Origin: an uncultured bacterium
GTDB taxonomy: Bacteria; Pseudomonadota; Gammaproteobacteria; Burkholderiales; Burkholderiaceae_E
NCBI GenBank assembly: GCA_903907905.1
Contig: CAIVPX010000052.1
Location: 1 to 64,000 of the forward strand
DNA: 64,000 bases
Direction of reading: 5' to 3'
Positions 55,645 to 64,000 of this stretch are shown here, piece by piece. The position numbers were made by a program, and so were the translations under genes. Position 1 is the stretch's first letter. Each line of letters opens with the position of its first letter. The notes under the pieces are model-generated. The model saw only the letters and a list, made by a program, of their open reading frames with translations, did not search any database and was not told where the DNA came from.

Positions 55645-55839
55645 TCAGTCCGCCTCGTCGATCCAGGCCTGCTGAATCGCTTCGAGCACCTTCTCGCCCG
55701 ATCGGTCGGGCTCATCGTCGAACCCGGGCAACTCAAGCACCCAACGACGCAGATCGGTAAAACGGACAGAGCGGGGATCCGTGTCGGGATGAGACTCAGC
55801 CAACTCGATGGCAATCGCCTGAACATCGGTCCACTTCAT
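55645..55839 (-). CDS. iscX: IscX, Fe-S assembly accessory protein
   Basis: The start at 55839, with GGAG upstream, gives 64 residues, the normal size. The acidic helical sequence is WTDVQAIAIELAESHPDTDP, RSVRFTDLRRWVLELPGF and EKVLEAIQQAW. IscX is an iron-binding regulator of IscS activity. It closes the isc operon after fdx, with a 64-base gap that holds a partial duplication of the fdx 3' end. Confidence 0.93.
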   Translation of the reverse strand: MKWTDVQAIAIELAESHPDTDPRSVRFTDLRRWVLELPGFDDEPDRSGEKVLEAIQQAWIDEAD

Positions 55840-55855
55840 CGCGTGACTCCGTAAG

Positions 55856-55880
55856 CGCGCGCGACTGGATACTGCGCGCG
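55856..55880. repeat. Inverted repeat between fdx and iscX
   Basis: CGCGCGC and GCGCGCG form a 7-bp stem over an 11-base loop, 17 bases upstream of iscX on the minus strand. It overlaps the duplicated fdx-tail segment and may be an intercistronic RNA hairpin. Confidence 0.4.
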
Positions 55881-55903
55881 TGGTTGGTGATGTATCGCCG
55901 AGG

Positions 55904-56242
55904 CTAATGCTCTTCGCGCGCGTGGTTGATGGTGTAGCGCGGAATCTCGACATTCAGGTCAACGCCGGCCACCCGAACCTGGCACGACAGGCGGGATTGC
56001 GCGCTGAGTCCCCACGCCTTGTCGAGCAGATCGTCTTCCTCCTCGGTGGCAGGCGCCAGCGAGCCGAGCCCCTGCTTGATGACGACGTGACAGGTGGTGC
56101 AGGCGCAGGACATGTCGCAGGCGTGCTCGATGGCAATGCCGTGATCGAGCAAGGCCTTGCACAAGACCGTGCCCTCGGGACACTCGATGCGGGCACCCTC
56201 AGGGCACAGGGTACTGTGAGGCGCAATGATGATGATAGGCAT
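55904..56242 (-). CDS. fdx: Isc [2Fe-2S] ferredoxin
   Basis: This 112-residue ferredoxin has cluster Cys42, Cys48 and Cys51 in HACDMSCACTTCHV and Cys87 in SCQVRVAG, the same numbering as E. coli Fdx. It donates electrons during cluster assembly on IscU. It is fifteen bases downstream of hscA. The C-terminal coding bases are partly repeated just beyond the stop. Confidence 0.95.
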   Translation of the reverse strand: MPIIIIAPHSTLCPEGARIECPEGTVLCKALLDHGIAIEHACDMSCACTTCHVVIKQGLGSLAPATEEEDDLLDKAWGLSAQSRLSCQVRVAGVDLNVEIPRYTINHAREEH

Positions 56243-56257
56243 GGGAGCGCTTTCGTT

Positions 56258-58168
56258 TCAGTCGCCGATTTCGTCGAGGCGACGACCAGACAAGGCACGA
56301 CCGATGGCCCGGTCCATCCGCCGCGCGGCAAAGGTCTCGGTACCGAGCGCCAAGGCCTCGACCGCATGCCGGATACTCGCCGGGTCAGCCGCTCCTCGCG
56401 CCTGCTGCGTCTTCAGCAACAGCGCCTCAAGCTCGGCTCGCTCGCGCTCGACCAGCAGATCGCCGTCGTCGGCTAGCGCGTTGCGGGTAGCCTCGAGCAG
56501 GCGATCGGCTTCGACCTGTTGCTCACGCAGGGCCCGCGCGTCCCGGTCTTCCTGGGCCGCCGCAAATGAGGACTGAAGCATGGCGGCGATCTCATCATCA
56601 CCCAGCCCATACGAGGGGCGTACTGCCACCGATGACTTGACGCCGCTGACCTGTTCGCAGGCACTGACCGACAACAACCCATCTGCGTCCACCTGAAAGC
56701 TTACGCGCACCCTGGCAGCGCCCGCGCTCATCGGCGGGATGCCGCGCAGTTCAAAGCGGGCGAGAGAGCGGCAATCGGCCACCAATTCGCGCTCGCCCTG
56801 CACGACATGGATGGCCAGCGCTGTCTGACCGTCCCGGAAGGTTGTGAACTCCTGGGCGCGCGCAACCGGAATGGTGGAATTTCGCGGGATGATCTTCTCG
56901 ACCAGCCCGCCCATCGTCTCAAGACCGAGCGACAGCGGAATCACATCGAGAAGCAACCAGTCGTCGCCCGCTGGACGATTCCCCGCAAGAAGATTGGCCT
57001 GCATGGCGGCACCAATTGCCACCACGCGATCAGGGTCGATATCGATCAGCGGAGCGCGCCCGAACAACTGGGTCACGGCGACGCGAACCGCCGGGATGCG
57101 GGTCGCCCCCCCGACCATCACGATCTGCCCCGTGTCGGCAGCAGACAGCTTCGCGTCTCGAAGCACCTTTCGAACCACCGTCAGCGTTCTCGCCACCAGG
57201 TCGGCGCTGATCGCGTCAAAGCGCTCGCGGGTGAGCGGAAGGCGCACCACAGAGGCGCTCGACAGGCGCGCTGCGAACGTGGTGATCGCGGCCTCACTGA
57301 GCGACTCCTTCGCCCGACGCGCCTCGATGTTCATGGCCCGGAGGTCGCCCGCAGACAGCACGCCATCCGCGAGCGCGGCGCCGATGGGGTCGGGCTGGTC
57401 TTCGGCCACGAGCCCGGTCTCACGCAAGGCCCACTCGACAATTCGCCGATCAAAGTCATCGCCACCCAGCGCAGAGTCTCCACCGGTTGCAATCACCTCG
57501 AAGACCCCCCGCATCAACTGGAGGACCGAGACATCAAAGGTCCCCCCTCCGAGGTCGTACACCAGGAAGGTTCCTTCCGCACCGCTGTCGAGACCGTATG
57601 CGATCGCAGCAGCGGTGGGCTCGTTGAGAAGTCGCAGCACCTCCAGACCTGCAAGTCGAGCCGCGTCCTTGGTCGCCTGCCGCTGGGCATCGTCAAAATA
57701 GGCGGGAACGGTAATGACAGCACCAAACAACTCATCGCCCAGTGCCATCTCGGCCCGACGTCGCAGAGTCCGCAAGATCTCGGCCGAAATCTCGACAGGG
57801 CTCTTGTCGCCCGCGCGGGTACTGATCCTGACCATGCCCGGAGAATCGATGAACCGATAAGCGCTTCGATACCGCTTCGCATCCTCGAGCCCACGGCCCA
57901 TGAAGCGCTTGACCGACACGATGGTATTGTCGGGGTCTGATACCGCGCGCGCGGCCGCCTCGGCACCCACCGTAATCCGGCCATCGTCCCCATAGGACAC
58001 CACTGACGGCAAGAGGGCATGCCGGTGCTCATCCTCGAGCACCTCCGGCACACTGGATCGAACGGCCGCAACCAGCGAGTTGGTGGTGCCGAGGTCAATC
58101 CCGACAGCGAGCTTTCGCTGGTGAGGCTCGGGGCTCATTCCCGGTTCTGAAATCTGCAGCAAGGCCAT
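56258..58168 (-). CDS. hscA: HscA, Hsp70-family Fe-S chaperone
   Basis: This 636-residue protein has [15 protein letters not shown] (phosphate loop), [15 protein letters not shown], and [16 protein letters not shown], all Hsp70 ATPase motifs. The peptide-binding domain starts around [22 protein letters not shown]. HscA binds the LPPVK motif of IscU, which is present in the IscU here. It follows hscB after 21 bases. Confidence 0.95.
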   Translation of the reverse strand: MALLQISEPGMSPEPHQRKLAVGIDLGTTNSLVAAVRSSVPEVLEDEHRHALLPSVVSYGDDGRITVGAEAAARAVSDPDNTIVSVKRFMGRGLEDAKRYRSAYRFIDSPGMVRISTRAGDKSPVEISAEILRTLRRRAEMALGDELFGAVITVPAYFDDAQRQATKDAARLAGLEVLRLLNEPTAAAIAYGLDSGAEGTFLVYDLGGGTFDVSVLQLMRGVFEVIATGGDSALGGDDFDRRIVEWALRETGLVAEDQPDPIGAALADGVLSAGDLRAMNIEARRAKESLSEAAITTFAARLSSASVVRLPLTRERFDAISADLVARTLTVVRKVLRDAKLSAADTGQIVMVGGATRIPAVRVAVTQLFGRAPLIDIDPDRVVAIGAAMQANLLAGNRPAGDDWLLLDVIPLSLGLETMGGLVEKIIPRNSTIPVARAQEFTTFRDGQTALAIHVVQGERELVADCRSLARFELRGIPPMSAGAARVRVSFQVDADGLLSVSACEQVSGVKSSVAVRPSYGLGDDEIAAMLQSSFAAAQEDRDARALREQQVEADRLLEATRNALADDGDLLVERERAELEALLLKTQQARGAADPASIRHAVEALALGTETFAARRMDRAIGRALSGRRLDEIGD

Positions 58169-58189
58169 GCTTGTAGGGCTCTCCGACTC

Positions 58190-58717
58190 TCAATCAAGCG
58201 CGTCGATCGCGTCATCCAGTTGCTGGGTCACGCGCTCGATGAACATCAGGCGGCTCAGGCAGCGCGCGGCCTGATCGTATTGATGGTCGACATCCAGCAA
58301 CTGACCCAGTTGCGCCAGGGTTTGCGACGCGCACTGCGCCACATCGCCCCTCAAGGTCTGGAGGGCCTGCGCATCATGACTGGCTCGCGCTTCATCGAGC
58401 GACTCGCGCCAGCGCATCTGCTCCTCGAGAAATGCCGGGTCGACCGTGCCGCGCCCCTGCTCGGCGATCGGAGCGCCATGGAGTTCGCACAGGTAAGCAG
58501 CACGAAGCAACGGATCGCGCAGGCAGCGCAACGCCTCGTTCGCTTGGGTGGCCGCCTGCATGGCTAATCGCTTCTGCAACGCGGATTCGGCAACAAAGCG
58601 GTCGGGGTGTACCGTGCTGAGCAGTTCACGGTGCGCGGACTCGAGCGCCGCCCTGTCGATCGAGAAGCACTCTGGCAACCCGAACAACTCAAAGTGATTC
58701 CGAGCAAGAGATTGCAT
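58190..58717 (-). CDS. hscB: HscB, J-domain co-chaperone
   Basis: This 175-residue protein has an N-terminal J domain with the HPD motif in LLSTVHPDRF, and a C-terminal helical bundle that binds IscU (QMRWRESLDEARA and following helices). It delivers IscU to HscA and stimulates its ATPase. It lies 81 bases after iscA. Confidence 0.94.
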   Translation of the reverse strand: MQSLARNHFELFGLPECFSIDRAALESAHRELLSTVHPDRFVAESALQKRLAMQAATQANEALRCLRDPLLRAAYLCELHGAPIAEQGRGTVDPAFLEEQMRWRESLDEARASHDAQALQTLRGDVAQCASQTLAQLGQLLDVDHQYDQAARCLSRLMFIERVTQQLDDAIDALD

Positions 58718-58798
58718 CAGGCAGCGTCACCCGAGCACGGCCAAACGAGCACCGCGCGATAGACCGGAAAAGTTCGATGAAGGCGTAGGCGAGAGGCG

Positions 58799-59122
58799 TC
58801 AGACCTGAAACGACTCACCGCAACCGCACTCGCCCTTGACATTGGGATTGTTGAACTTGAATCCCTCGTTGAGGCCTTCGCGAACGAAGTCGAGTTCGGT
58901 GCCGTCTAGATACGCAAGACTTTTCGGATCGATGAGCACCCTGACGCCATGGCTCTCGAAGCTCAGGTCCTCGGGCAAGACCTCGTCGGCGTACTCGAGC
59001 TTGTAGGCAAGCCCCGAGCAACCGGTGGTCCTCACACCAAGACGCAGCCCCACCCCCCTGCCACGCCGCGAGATGAACCGAGTGATGTGCTGTGCTGCAG
59101 ACTGGGTAAGCGTGACCGCCAT
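58799..59122 (-). CDS. iscA: IscA, A-type Fe-S scaffold/carrier
   Basis: This 107-residue protein has the three conserved Cys of the A-type family: one in [13 protein letters not shown], and two in [10 protein letters not shown] at the end. It carries iron or an assembled cluster to apo-proteins. It lies 12 bases after iscU. Confidence 0.95.
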   Translation of the reverse strand: MAVTLTQSAAQHITRFISRRGRGVGLRLGVRTTGCSGLAYKLEYADEVLPEDLSFESHGVRVLIDPKSLAYLDGTELDFVREGLNEGFKFNNPNVKGECGCGESFQV

Positions 59123-59134
59123 ACTGCCCCCTGA

Positions 59135-59542
59135 TCAGGCTGCCTGCTGCTGATCCGACCCGCCGGCATGCTTGCGGCGGTAATCTTCCACCGCCGCCTT
59201 GATGGCGTCTTCGGCAAGAATCGAACAATGGATCTTGACCGGCGGCAGCGCGAGTTCGTGGGCAATCTCGGTATTCCGGATGGACATGGCCTCATCCAGG
59301 GACTTGCCCTTGACCCACTCGGTGACCAGCGATGAAGACGCAATGGCCGACCCGCAGCCGTAGGTCTTGAACCGAGCATCCTCGATGACCCCTTGGTCAT
59401 TGACGCGGATTTGCAGTTTCATCACGTCGCCGCAGGCCGGCGCTCCGACCATGCCCGTACCCACGCTCGGATCGTTCTTGTCAAGCGCTCCGACATTGCG
59501 CGGGTTTTCGTAGTGGTCGATGACCTTTTCGCTGTACGCCAT
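59135..59542 (-). CDS. iscU: IscU, Fe-S cluster scaffold
   Basis: This 135-residue scaffold has cluster Cys in PACGDVMKLQ, TYGCGSAIASSS and KIHCSILAEDA, an Asp after the first Cys, and the HscA-binding LPPVK motif in LALPPVKIHC. It receives sulfur from IscS and builds the 2Fe-2S cluster. It follows iscS after 39 bases. Confidence 0.97.
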   Translation of the reverse strand: MAYSEKVIDHYENPRNVGALDKNDPSVGTGMVGAPACGDVMKLQIRVNDQGVIEDARFKTYGCGSAIASSSLVTEWVKGKSLDEAMSIRNTEIAHELALPPVKIHCSILAEDAIKAAVEDYRRKHAGGSDQQQAA

Positions 59543-59581
59543 TTTTTTCTCCCTGTCCTGACTCCGGATGAGCCGCCGCCT

Positions 59582-60790
59582 TCAGTGGGCCGCCCACTGT
59601 ACGGTGTTCAAATCAATACCTTCCTTGACCATTTCCCAGAGGGGCGACATGTCGCGAAGCTTGCCCACCTTGGACTGAATGAGTTGAACCGCATGGTCAA
59701 CCTCTTCGGCGGTGGTAAAGCGTCCGATCGAGAAACGAATCGAGGAATGCGCCAGTTCGTCACTGCGGCCCAAGGCTCTCAGCACATAGGAGGGCTCGAG
59801 GCTGGCCGACGTGCACGCCGAGCCGCTCGAGACGGCAATATCCTTGATCGCCATGATCAGGGACTCGCCCTCGACGTAATTGAAACTGGCGTTGAGGTTG
59901 TGAGGCACCCGCCGCTCGAGATCGCCATTGATATAGATCTCTTCCATCCGCTGAATGCCCGCCAGCAGACGGTCTCGCAAGGCGCGAATCCGCTCATTCT
60001 CGGTGCCCATTTCCTCGCGGGCCAGACGAAACGCCTCACCCATCCCGACAATTTGATGGGTGGGCAGTGTGCCCGACCGAAAACCGCGTTCGTGCCCACC
60101 GCCGTGGATTTGGGCCTCGATCCGAACACGCGGCTTACGGCGGACGAACAACGCGCCAATACCCTTCGGCCCGTAGGTCTTATGAGCCGAGAAAGACATG
60201 AGGTCGACCTTGAGCTGGGTCAGGTCAATCGGCAGCTTGCCGGTGGCCTGGGCGGCATCGACATGGAACAAGATACCGCGATCGCGGCACAGGTCGCCAA
60301 TGGCCGCGACATCCTGAATGACGCCGATTTCGTTGTTCACGAACATGACCGACACCAGGATGGTGTCGGACCGGAGCGACTGCTTGAGTTGATCGAGGTC
60401 AATCAGCCCATCGGCTGCAACGTCAAGGTAGGTGACCGAAAACCCCTGCCGCTCCAGTTCACGCATGGTGTCCAGCGTGGCCTTGTGCTCGGTCTTGACC
60501 GTGATGAGGTGGCGGCCACGCTCCTGGTGGAACTGTGCCGCCCCCTTCAGGGCAAGGTTGATGGATTCGGTGGCACCCGATGTCCAGATGATCTCCCGCG
60601 GATCACATCCGACCAGCGCCGCCACCTGCTCTCGCGCCTCTTCAACCCCGTGCTCCGCCTCCCAACCATACTCGTGGCTACGGGAGGCGGGATTGCCGAA
60701 GTTCTCGTACAGATACGGAACCATCTTCTGGACGACCCTGGGATCAACCGGGGTCGTGGCCGAATAGTCGAGATAGATCGGCAAGCGCAT
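59582..60790 (-). CDS. iscS: IscS cysteine desulfurase
   Basis: This 402-residue PLP enzyme has the Lys-containing [14 protein letters not shown], His-containing TEHKATLDT, and the active Cys in [17 protein letters not shown]. It supplies sulfur to IscU and for tRNA thiolation. It is 18 bases downstream of iscR on the same strand. Confidence 0.97.
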   Translation of the reverse strand: MRLPIYLDYSATTPVDPRVVQKMVPYLYENFGNPASRSHEYGWEAEHGVEEAREQVAALVGCDPREIIWTSGATESINLALKGAAQFHQERGRHLITVKTEHKATLDTMRELERQGFSVTYLDVAADGLIDLDQLKQSLRSDTILVSVMFVNNEIGVIQDVAAIGDLCRDRGILFHVDAAQATGKLPIDLTQLKVDLMSFSAHKTYGPKGIGALFVRRKPRVRIEAQIHGGGHERGFRSGTLPTHQIVGMGEAFRLAREEMGTENERIRALRDRLLAGIQRMEEIYINGDLERRVPHNLNASFNYVEGESLIMAIKDIAVSSGSACTSASLEPSYVLRALGRSDELAHSSIRFSIGRFTTAEEVDHAVQLIQSKVGKLRDMSPLWEMVKEGIDLNTVQWAAH

Positions 60791-60808
60791 GGGAGGGGCC
60801 TGTTAAGG

Positions 60809-61336
60809 TCAGATGGTGGTGAGCCGACCGTTATCGAAGCGAATCGGCTGAAGCGTTGAAGTGGGGAATTCCAGCGCAGCCCGATGCTCTTTCAGCACGG
60901 AAATTTCACGCGGACGGGCCCGGCCTTCCTTGCCGCGCTGCTGCTCGACCAGCTCGGCGAGCTTCACCGAACTGAGGTAGTCGATCATGCGGGTGGTGAG
61001 GTTGGACCAGAGCTCGTGCGTCATGCAAGGCCCATCATCCACGCAGTTTTCCTTGCCGGCACACTGCGTCGCGTCAAGCGGTTCGTCGACCGCAAAAATG
61101 ATGTCGGCCACGGTAATGTCCTTCATCGACCGAGCAAGGGTGTACCCGCCGCCGGGGCCGCGGGTACTTTCGACCAAGTCGTGACGCCGGAGCTTGCCAA
61201 AGAGTTGTTCAAGGTAGGAAAGGGAAATTTTCTGACGCTGGCTGATTCCAGCCAACGTGACAGGGCCCTGATGCTGCCGCATCGCCAGATCGATCATCGC
61301 GGTTACAGCGAACCGCCCCTTCGTGGTCAGTCGCAT
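60809..61336 (-). CDS. iscR: IscR, Fe-S-sensing repressor
   Basis: This 175-residue Rrf2-family regulator has the wing-helix region (VTLAGISQRQKISLSYLEQLF) and cluster ligands Cys92, Cys98, Cys104 and His107, with exactly the E. coli numbering (CAGKENC, CVDDGPCMTH). [2Fe-2S]-IscR represses the operon, giving feedback on Fe-S demand. Two IscR-type boxes lie in the promoter upstream. It is the first gene of the isc operon. Confidence 0.97.
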   Translation of the reverse strand: MRLTTKGRFAVTAMIDLAMRQHQGPVTLAGISQRQKISLSYLEQLFGKLRRHDLVESTRGPGGGYTLARSMKDITVADIIFAVDEPLDATQCAGKENCVDDGPCMTHELWSNLTTRMIDYLSSVKLAELVEQQRGKEGRARPREISVLKEHRAALEFPTSTLQPIRFDNGRLTTI

Positions 61337-61379
61337 GATTTTCTTCCGTAAAAGGAGGTAGGCAACCTTGAGAACGCCA

Positions 61380-61433
61380 ATTCCTGACTGAACAACTCAA
61401 CTATACCTTAATCCGACTGATCTAGTCGAGAAA
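61380..61433 (-). promoter_or_regulatory. iscR promoter with two tandem IscR type-1 boxes
   Basis: On the minus strand -35 TCGACT (61424-61429), an 18-base spacer and -10 TATAGT (61400-61405) form a promoter. The 25 bases at 61380-61404 match the type-1 IscR consensus at 21 positions, and those at 61409-61433 at 19. They overlap the -10 and the -35 respectively, as expected for autorepression. Confidence 0.75.
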
Positions 61434-61601
61434 TCCGTCACCCCAGGAGGGTTTTGTCCAGGACAACCCGCCTGCAACACGATTCTAGGCCAGACAAATC
61501 GGTTTGTGAATACCCTGTCTTCAAAATGACCGGCAAGTCATAGAGGTATAGCGATTTAGTCGCCGAAGGGAAAAGCCAGGATCCCGAGCGATGAACCCTG
61601 A

Positions 61602-63935
61602 TCAGGCCAATCGCAGGGGCAGCTCGCGCAGTCGCTTGCCGCTTGCCGCGAAGACTGCGTTGGCGAGGGCCGGCGCGAGCGCAGGTACGCCCAGCTCGCC
61701 CACCCCGCCGATAGGAGCGCCGCTATCGATGATCTCGACCTGGATGCGGGGTGAGTTCGACATCAGGGGGAGCGACAGCTCGTGAAAATTCGACGGCTTC
61801 ACCGCGCCCGATACGACTTCGACCGGGCCGTGCAGGGCGGCCGACAGCGCAAACACGATCGCGCCCGCCACCTGCGCGCGCACGTTGACCCGATCGATGG
61901 CAAGGCCGCAATCGATCACCGCAAACGCACGCGGCACTCGAATGGCGTTGGCCTCGACCTCGGCTTCAACAACCAGGCAGAGTGTGGATCCGAAGCCCTG
62001 CACCAGCGCAATCCCCCGACCACCTCGTACGCCTCGCCGGGTGGCCACGGGCCGCCCCCATCCGCTGACACGCGCAGCCTCTTCGAGCACCCGCAACACA
62101 CCTGGCTCGCGCTGCAGATGTCGCCGCCGGTACTGGTAGGGATCCTCACCGGCGGCGTGTGCGCACTCATCAATGAAGCTCTCAAGGAAAAACGTGTTCG
62201 TGCTGTAGCCCACCCCCCGCCAGAACCCCGCAGGCAGCGAACTGTCCACGCGCGTATGCGACACCTTGAACCCGGGAATGTCGTAGGCGCAACCGGCCAC
62301 ACCGTCGATGACACCGCGATCGGGCAGGCGCGGCCAACGAATCCCCAGCGCTCGTTTCGCGTACTGATCAAGCACCGACACACCCGCTGCGCGGAAATCA
62401 AGCGCGAGCAATTCGCCGCGCGCGCCCAGCGCCGCCTGGACACTGGCGGCCGCGGCGGGTCGAAAGCAGTCATGACGCAGATCCTGCTCTCGCGACCAAA
62501 TCAACTGCACCGGGGTGCCCGCAGGCAGCGCGCGCGCGATTGCCACGGCCTGCTGCGCCACCTCCGGCTCGAGGCGCCGACCGAAACTGCCCCCCATGCT
62601 CATCGAATGCAGACGAACCTGGTTGCGGGACAAACCGGCGGACTTTGCCACCACCTGCTGCACCAGGGTGGGCGCCTGAGTGCCGACCCAGACATCACAC
62701 GCCTCCGCCCCGAGCCTGATGGTGCAATTGAGCGGCTCCATCGCGGCATGGGCCGCGACGCCCAAGCGGTACTGAGCCGAGACCTTCCGACGTGCCTGCC
62801 CCAGCGCCTTCTCGGGCTCACCGCGCGCCTCGAACACTCGAGCATCCGGCGAATCGAGTGCCGCTGTGAGGGAATCGTGAATTGCGGCGGTGGACAGCGC
62901 TGGCTCATCGCTCGACTGCCACTGCGCCAGGACCTTGTCGGCAATGCGCTCGGCTCGCCACCAAGATTTGGCAACCACCGCATAGAAATGTTCGCCGGCC
63001 ACTAGCGTCGCCAATGCCCGGGTACCGTCATCCGGCAACTCGGCCCGAATCAGTCTTGAACCCAAGGTGGGCGACTGGCGGATCGCCGCATAGAGCAGGC
63101 CCGGCAGCCTGACATCGATCCCGAATTGCAGCGACCCGTCAGTTCTGGACTTCGCGTCCACGCGAGGCATGTTTCGGCCAATGAGGCGAAACTGCTCGCG
63201 CGACTTGAGGGGCGCCCGAGTTGGCGTCCGACCTGCCGCATCGACGGCAAGTTCGCCGTACGGCAGGTATCGATTGGCGACCGGGTCCACCACCCGCCCC
63301 TGCAAAGTCCTCAGGCGGCCAACCGGCACATTCCAGCGATCCGCGGCTGCGGCCAGCAGCAAGGCACGAGCGCTTGCGCCCGCCTCTCGCGCTGCTATCC
63401 AGGTGTTGCGCAGCGACGTTGACCCGCCGGTAACCTGCGCGCCCACGAGCCGGAGCAGCCGCTCGAGGGTCCAGTAGGCCACCTCGCTCAGGGGCTCAGA
63501 TTGGGGCTTGAGCCCGAGCCCATCCAACACGATGAGCGGGTTGACATAGGCGGCGTGGAGCGGCGCCGGTATCGCCCGAACCCGCGATGGGTCGCAATCG
63601 AGCTCTTCCGCAACGAGCATGGGGATGGCAGTGAAAACGCCCTGCCCCATTTCGGCATGCGGAACCGCAACCGTCACCGCGCCGCTTCGGTCGATCGTGA
63701 CCCAGGCACCAAATGAGCCTGCGCCAGCTGGCACCGGCAAGCGAAAGCTGGAGGCGGTGTAGTGGCGCCATCCCAGCACACCGCCTCCGACCGCCAACCC
63801 GCCGCCGGCGAGCGCCGCCGAAATGAGGAAGAACCGTCGAGCCGGCGACCGAGCCGATCGCGACCCTCGCAGCAACGGCCCGGGCTCACTCATCGGTCGC
63901 GAGGCCAGAGCGGGAGCAGCCGCCGAATGACGCAC
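61602..63935 (-). CDS. Molybdopterin-binding large subunit of an aldehyde/isoquinoline oxidoreductase (IorB-like)
   Basis: This is a 777-residue protein with GTG at 63935; an ATG at 63893 would remove 14 residues before the Tat signal. ARRFFLISAALAGGGLA is a twin-arginine signal. The xanthine-dehydrogenase-family large subunit motifs include MSMGGSFGRRLEPEVAQQAVAIA in part and the late GGVGELGVPALAPALANAV, which has the catalytic Glu. Relatives pair with a small 2Fe-2S subunit and oxidise N-heterocycles or aldehydes. No small subunit lies downstream; it could lie upstream beyond the window end. It is the last gene visible, with about 65 bases before the window edge that I cannot assign. Confidence 0.84.
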   Translation of the reverse strand: MRHSAAAPALASRPMSEPGPLLRGSRSARSPARRFFLISAALAGGGLAVGGGVLGWRHYTASSFRLPVPAGAGSFGAWVTIDRSGAVTVAVPHAEMGQGVFTAIPMLVAEELDCDPSRVRAIPAPLHAAYVNPLIVLDGLGLKPQSEPLSEVAYWTLERLLRLVGAQVTGGSTSLRNTWIAAREAGASARALLLAAAADRWNVPVGRLRTLQGRVVDPVANRYLPYGELAVDAAGRTPTRAPLKSREQFRLIGRNMPRVDAKSRTDGSLQFGIDVRLPGLLYAAIRQSPTLGSRLIRAELPDDGTRALATLVAGEHFYAVVAKSWWRAERIADKVLAQWQSSDEPALSTAAIHDSLTAALDSPDARVFEARGEPEKALGQARRKVSAQYRLGVAAHAAMEPLNCTIRLGAEACDVWVGTQAPTLVQQVVAKSAGLSRNQVRLHSMSMGGSFGRRLEPEVAQQAVAIARALPAGTPVQLIWSREQDLRHDCFRPAAAASVQAALGARGELLALDFRAAGVSVLDQYAKRALGIRWPRLPDRGVIDGVAGCAYDIPGFKVSHTRVDSSLPAGFWRGVGYSTNTFFLESFIDECAHAAGEDPYQYRRRHLQREPGVLRVLEEAARVSGWGRPVATRRGVRGGRGIALVQGFGSTLCLVVEAEVEANAIRVPRAFAVIDCGLAIDRVNVRAQVAGAIVFALSAALHGPVEVVSGAVKPSNFHELSLPLMSNSPRIQVEIIDSGAPIGGVGELGVPALAPALANAVFAASGKRLRELPLRLA

Positions 63936-64000
63936 GAATTACCCCAGCGCCCAAGGCGCCCCCGTGCGCCGCGCTCCCCCGCCCGAAGCACAACCCAGCC

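Noticed and set aside
56807-57940. 377-residue plus-strand open frame
   Set aside because: It is antisense to hscA and has no recognisable domain.
59393-60859. 488-residue plus-strand open frame
   Set aside because: It is antisense to iscS and iscU, which are certain.
63940-64000. Possible end of a gene upstream of the IorB-like protein (TAA on the minus strand at 63939-63941)
   Set aside because: The few codons before it (ending APWALG) do not resemble a small [2Fe-2S] subunit, and too little sequence remains to judge.
1-64000. Mobile elements, CRISPR arrays, rRNA or toxin-antitoxin loci
   Set aside because: None could be supported; no transposase, integrase, regular repeat-spacer series or ribosomal RNA sequence was seen.

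Overview
The window is about 64 kb of GC-rich, densely coding chromosome from what looks like a betaproteobacterium, most likely Burkholderiales. Support comes from a Bug-family (TctC) solute receptor, the lolC-lolD and recJ-prfB-lysS blocks, a complete iscRSUA-hscBA-fdx-iscX cluster, the UPF0114 gene beside class I fumarase, separate acetyl- and propionyl-CoA synthetases, and 3-hydroxybutyrate dehydrogenase. I see no insertion sequence, prophage, CRISPR array, rRNA or plasmid function, and no base-composition island. One tRNA (Ser, GGA) is present. No gene-free stretch exceeds 300 bp; the longest are 39673-39944 (promoter with putative Fur box), 61337-61601 (iscR promoter with two IscR-type boxes) and 12011-12228 (candidate heat-shock promoter).

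Layout. 1-4378 (+): a catabolic module with the end of an acyl-CoA dehydrogenase, a PaaK-like CoA ligase, an IpdA/IpdB-like CoA-transferase-fold pair and a Bug receptor. 4394-10054: a TDT/SLAC1-type transporter divergent from an XRE regulator, two small cytochromes c, a MoxR/CoxE-like pair and a spermidine-synthase-fold protein. 10088-18861 (-): htpG, then the parE-parC-metallo-hydrolase-enoyl-CoA-hydratase-superfamily string with overlapping starts and stops. 18957-24708 (-): lldD, a 44-residue single-helix ORF, an MHS-type transporter, a small ketosynthase/ACP/hydrolase cluster, and tRNA-Ser. 24821-30154 (-): an acetate module with an SSS symporter and its DUF4212 partner, a TPR protein, a YggT-like protein and acs. 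30351-36407 (+): yqhA, fumarase, amidase, an M81 peptidase and coaX. 36444-39672 (-): prpE and an Atg22-like MFS protein. 39945-43140: an iron-binding protein, ridA-like and hydrolase genes, and 3-hydroxybutyrate dehydrogenase. 43034-48689 (-): comEC, tatD, lolD and lolC. 48701-55534 (+): an RpfE-like protein, recJ, prfB (with its programmed frameshift), lysS and an MFS protein. 55645-61336 (-): the isc operon. 61602-63935 (-): a Tat-exported molybdenum hydroxylase large subunit.

Taken together, the genes describe a heterotroph feeding on short organic acids. It takes up and activates acetate (SSS/DUF4212 plus Acs), activates propionate (PrpE), oxidises L-lactate (LldD) and 3-hydroxybutyrate, and runs fumarase in the TCA cycle. 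Essential housekeeping is interleaved: topoisomerase IV, lipoprotein sorting, Fe-S assembly, CoA synthesis and translation termination.

Most of the window is ordinary. The points I would look at first are the ketosynthase/ACP/Cys-nucleophile hydrolase cluster, whose first gene starts 5 nt after the 3' CCA of tRNA-Ser; the IpdAB-like module; the small membrane ORF between the MHS transporter and lldD; the SSS symporter with an EF-hand-like loop; and several compact regulatory sites. I had no search tools, so family assignments rest on motif recognition and gene order.
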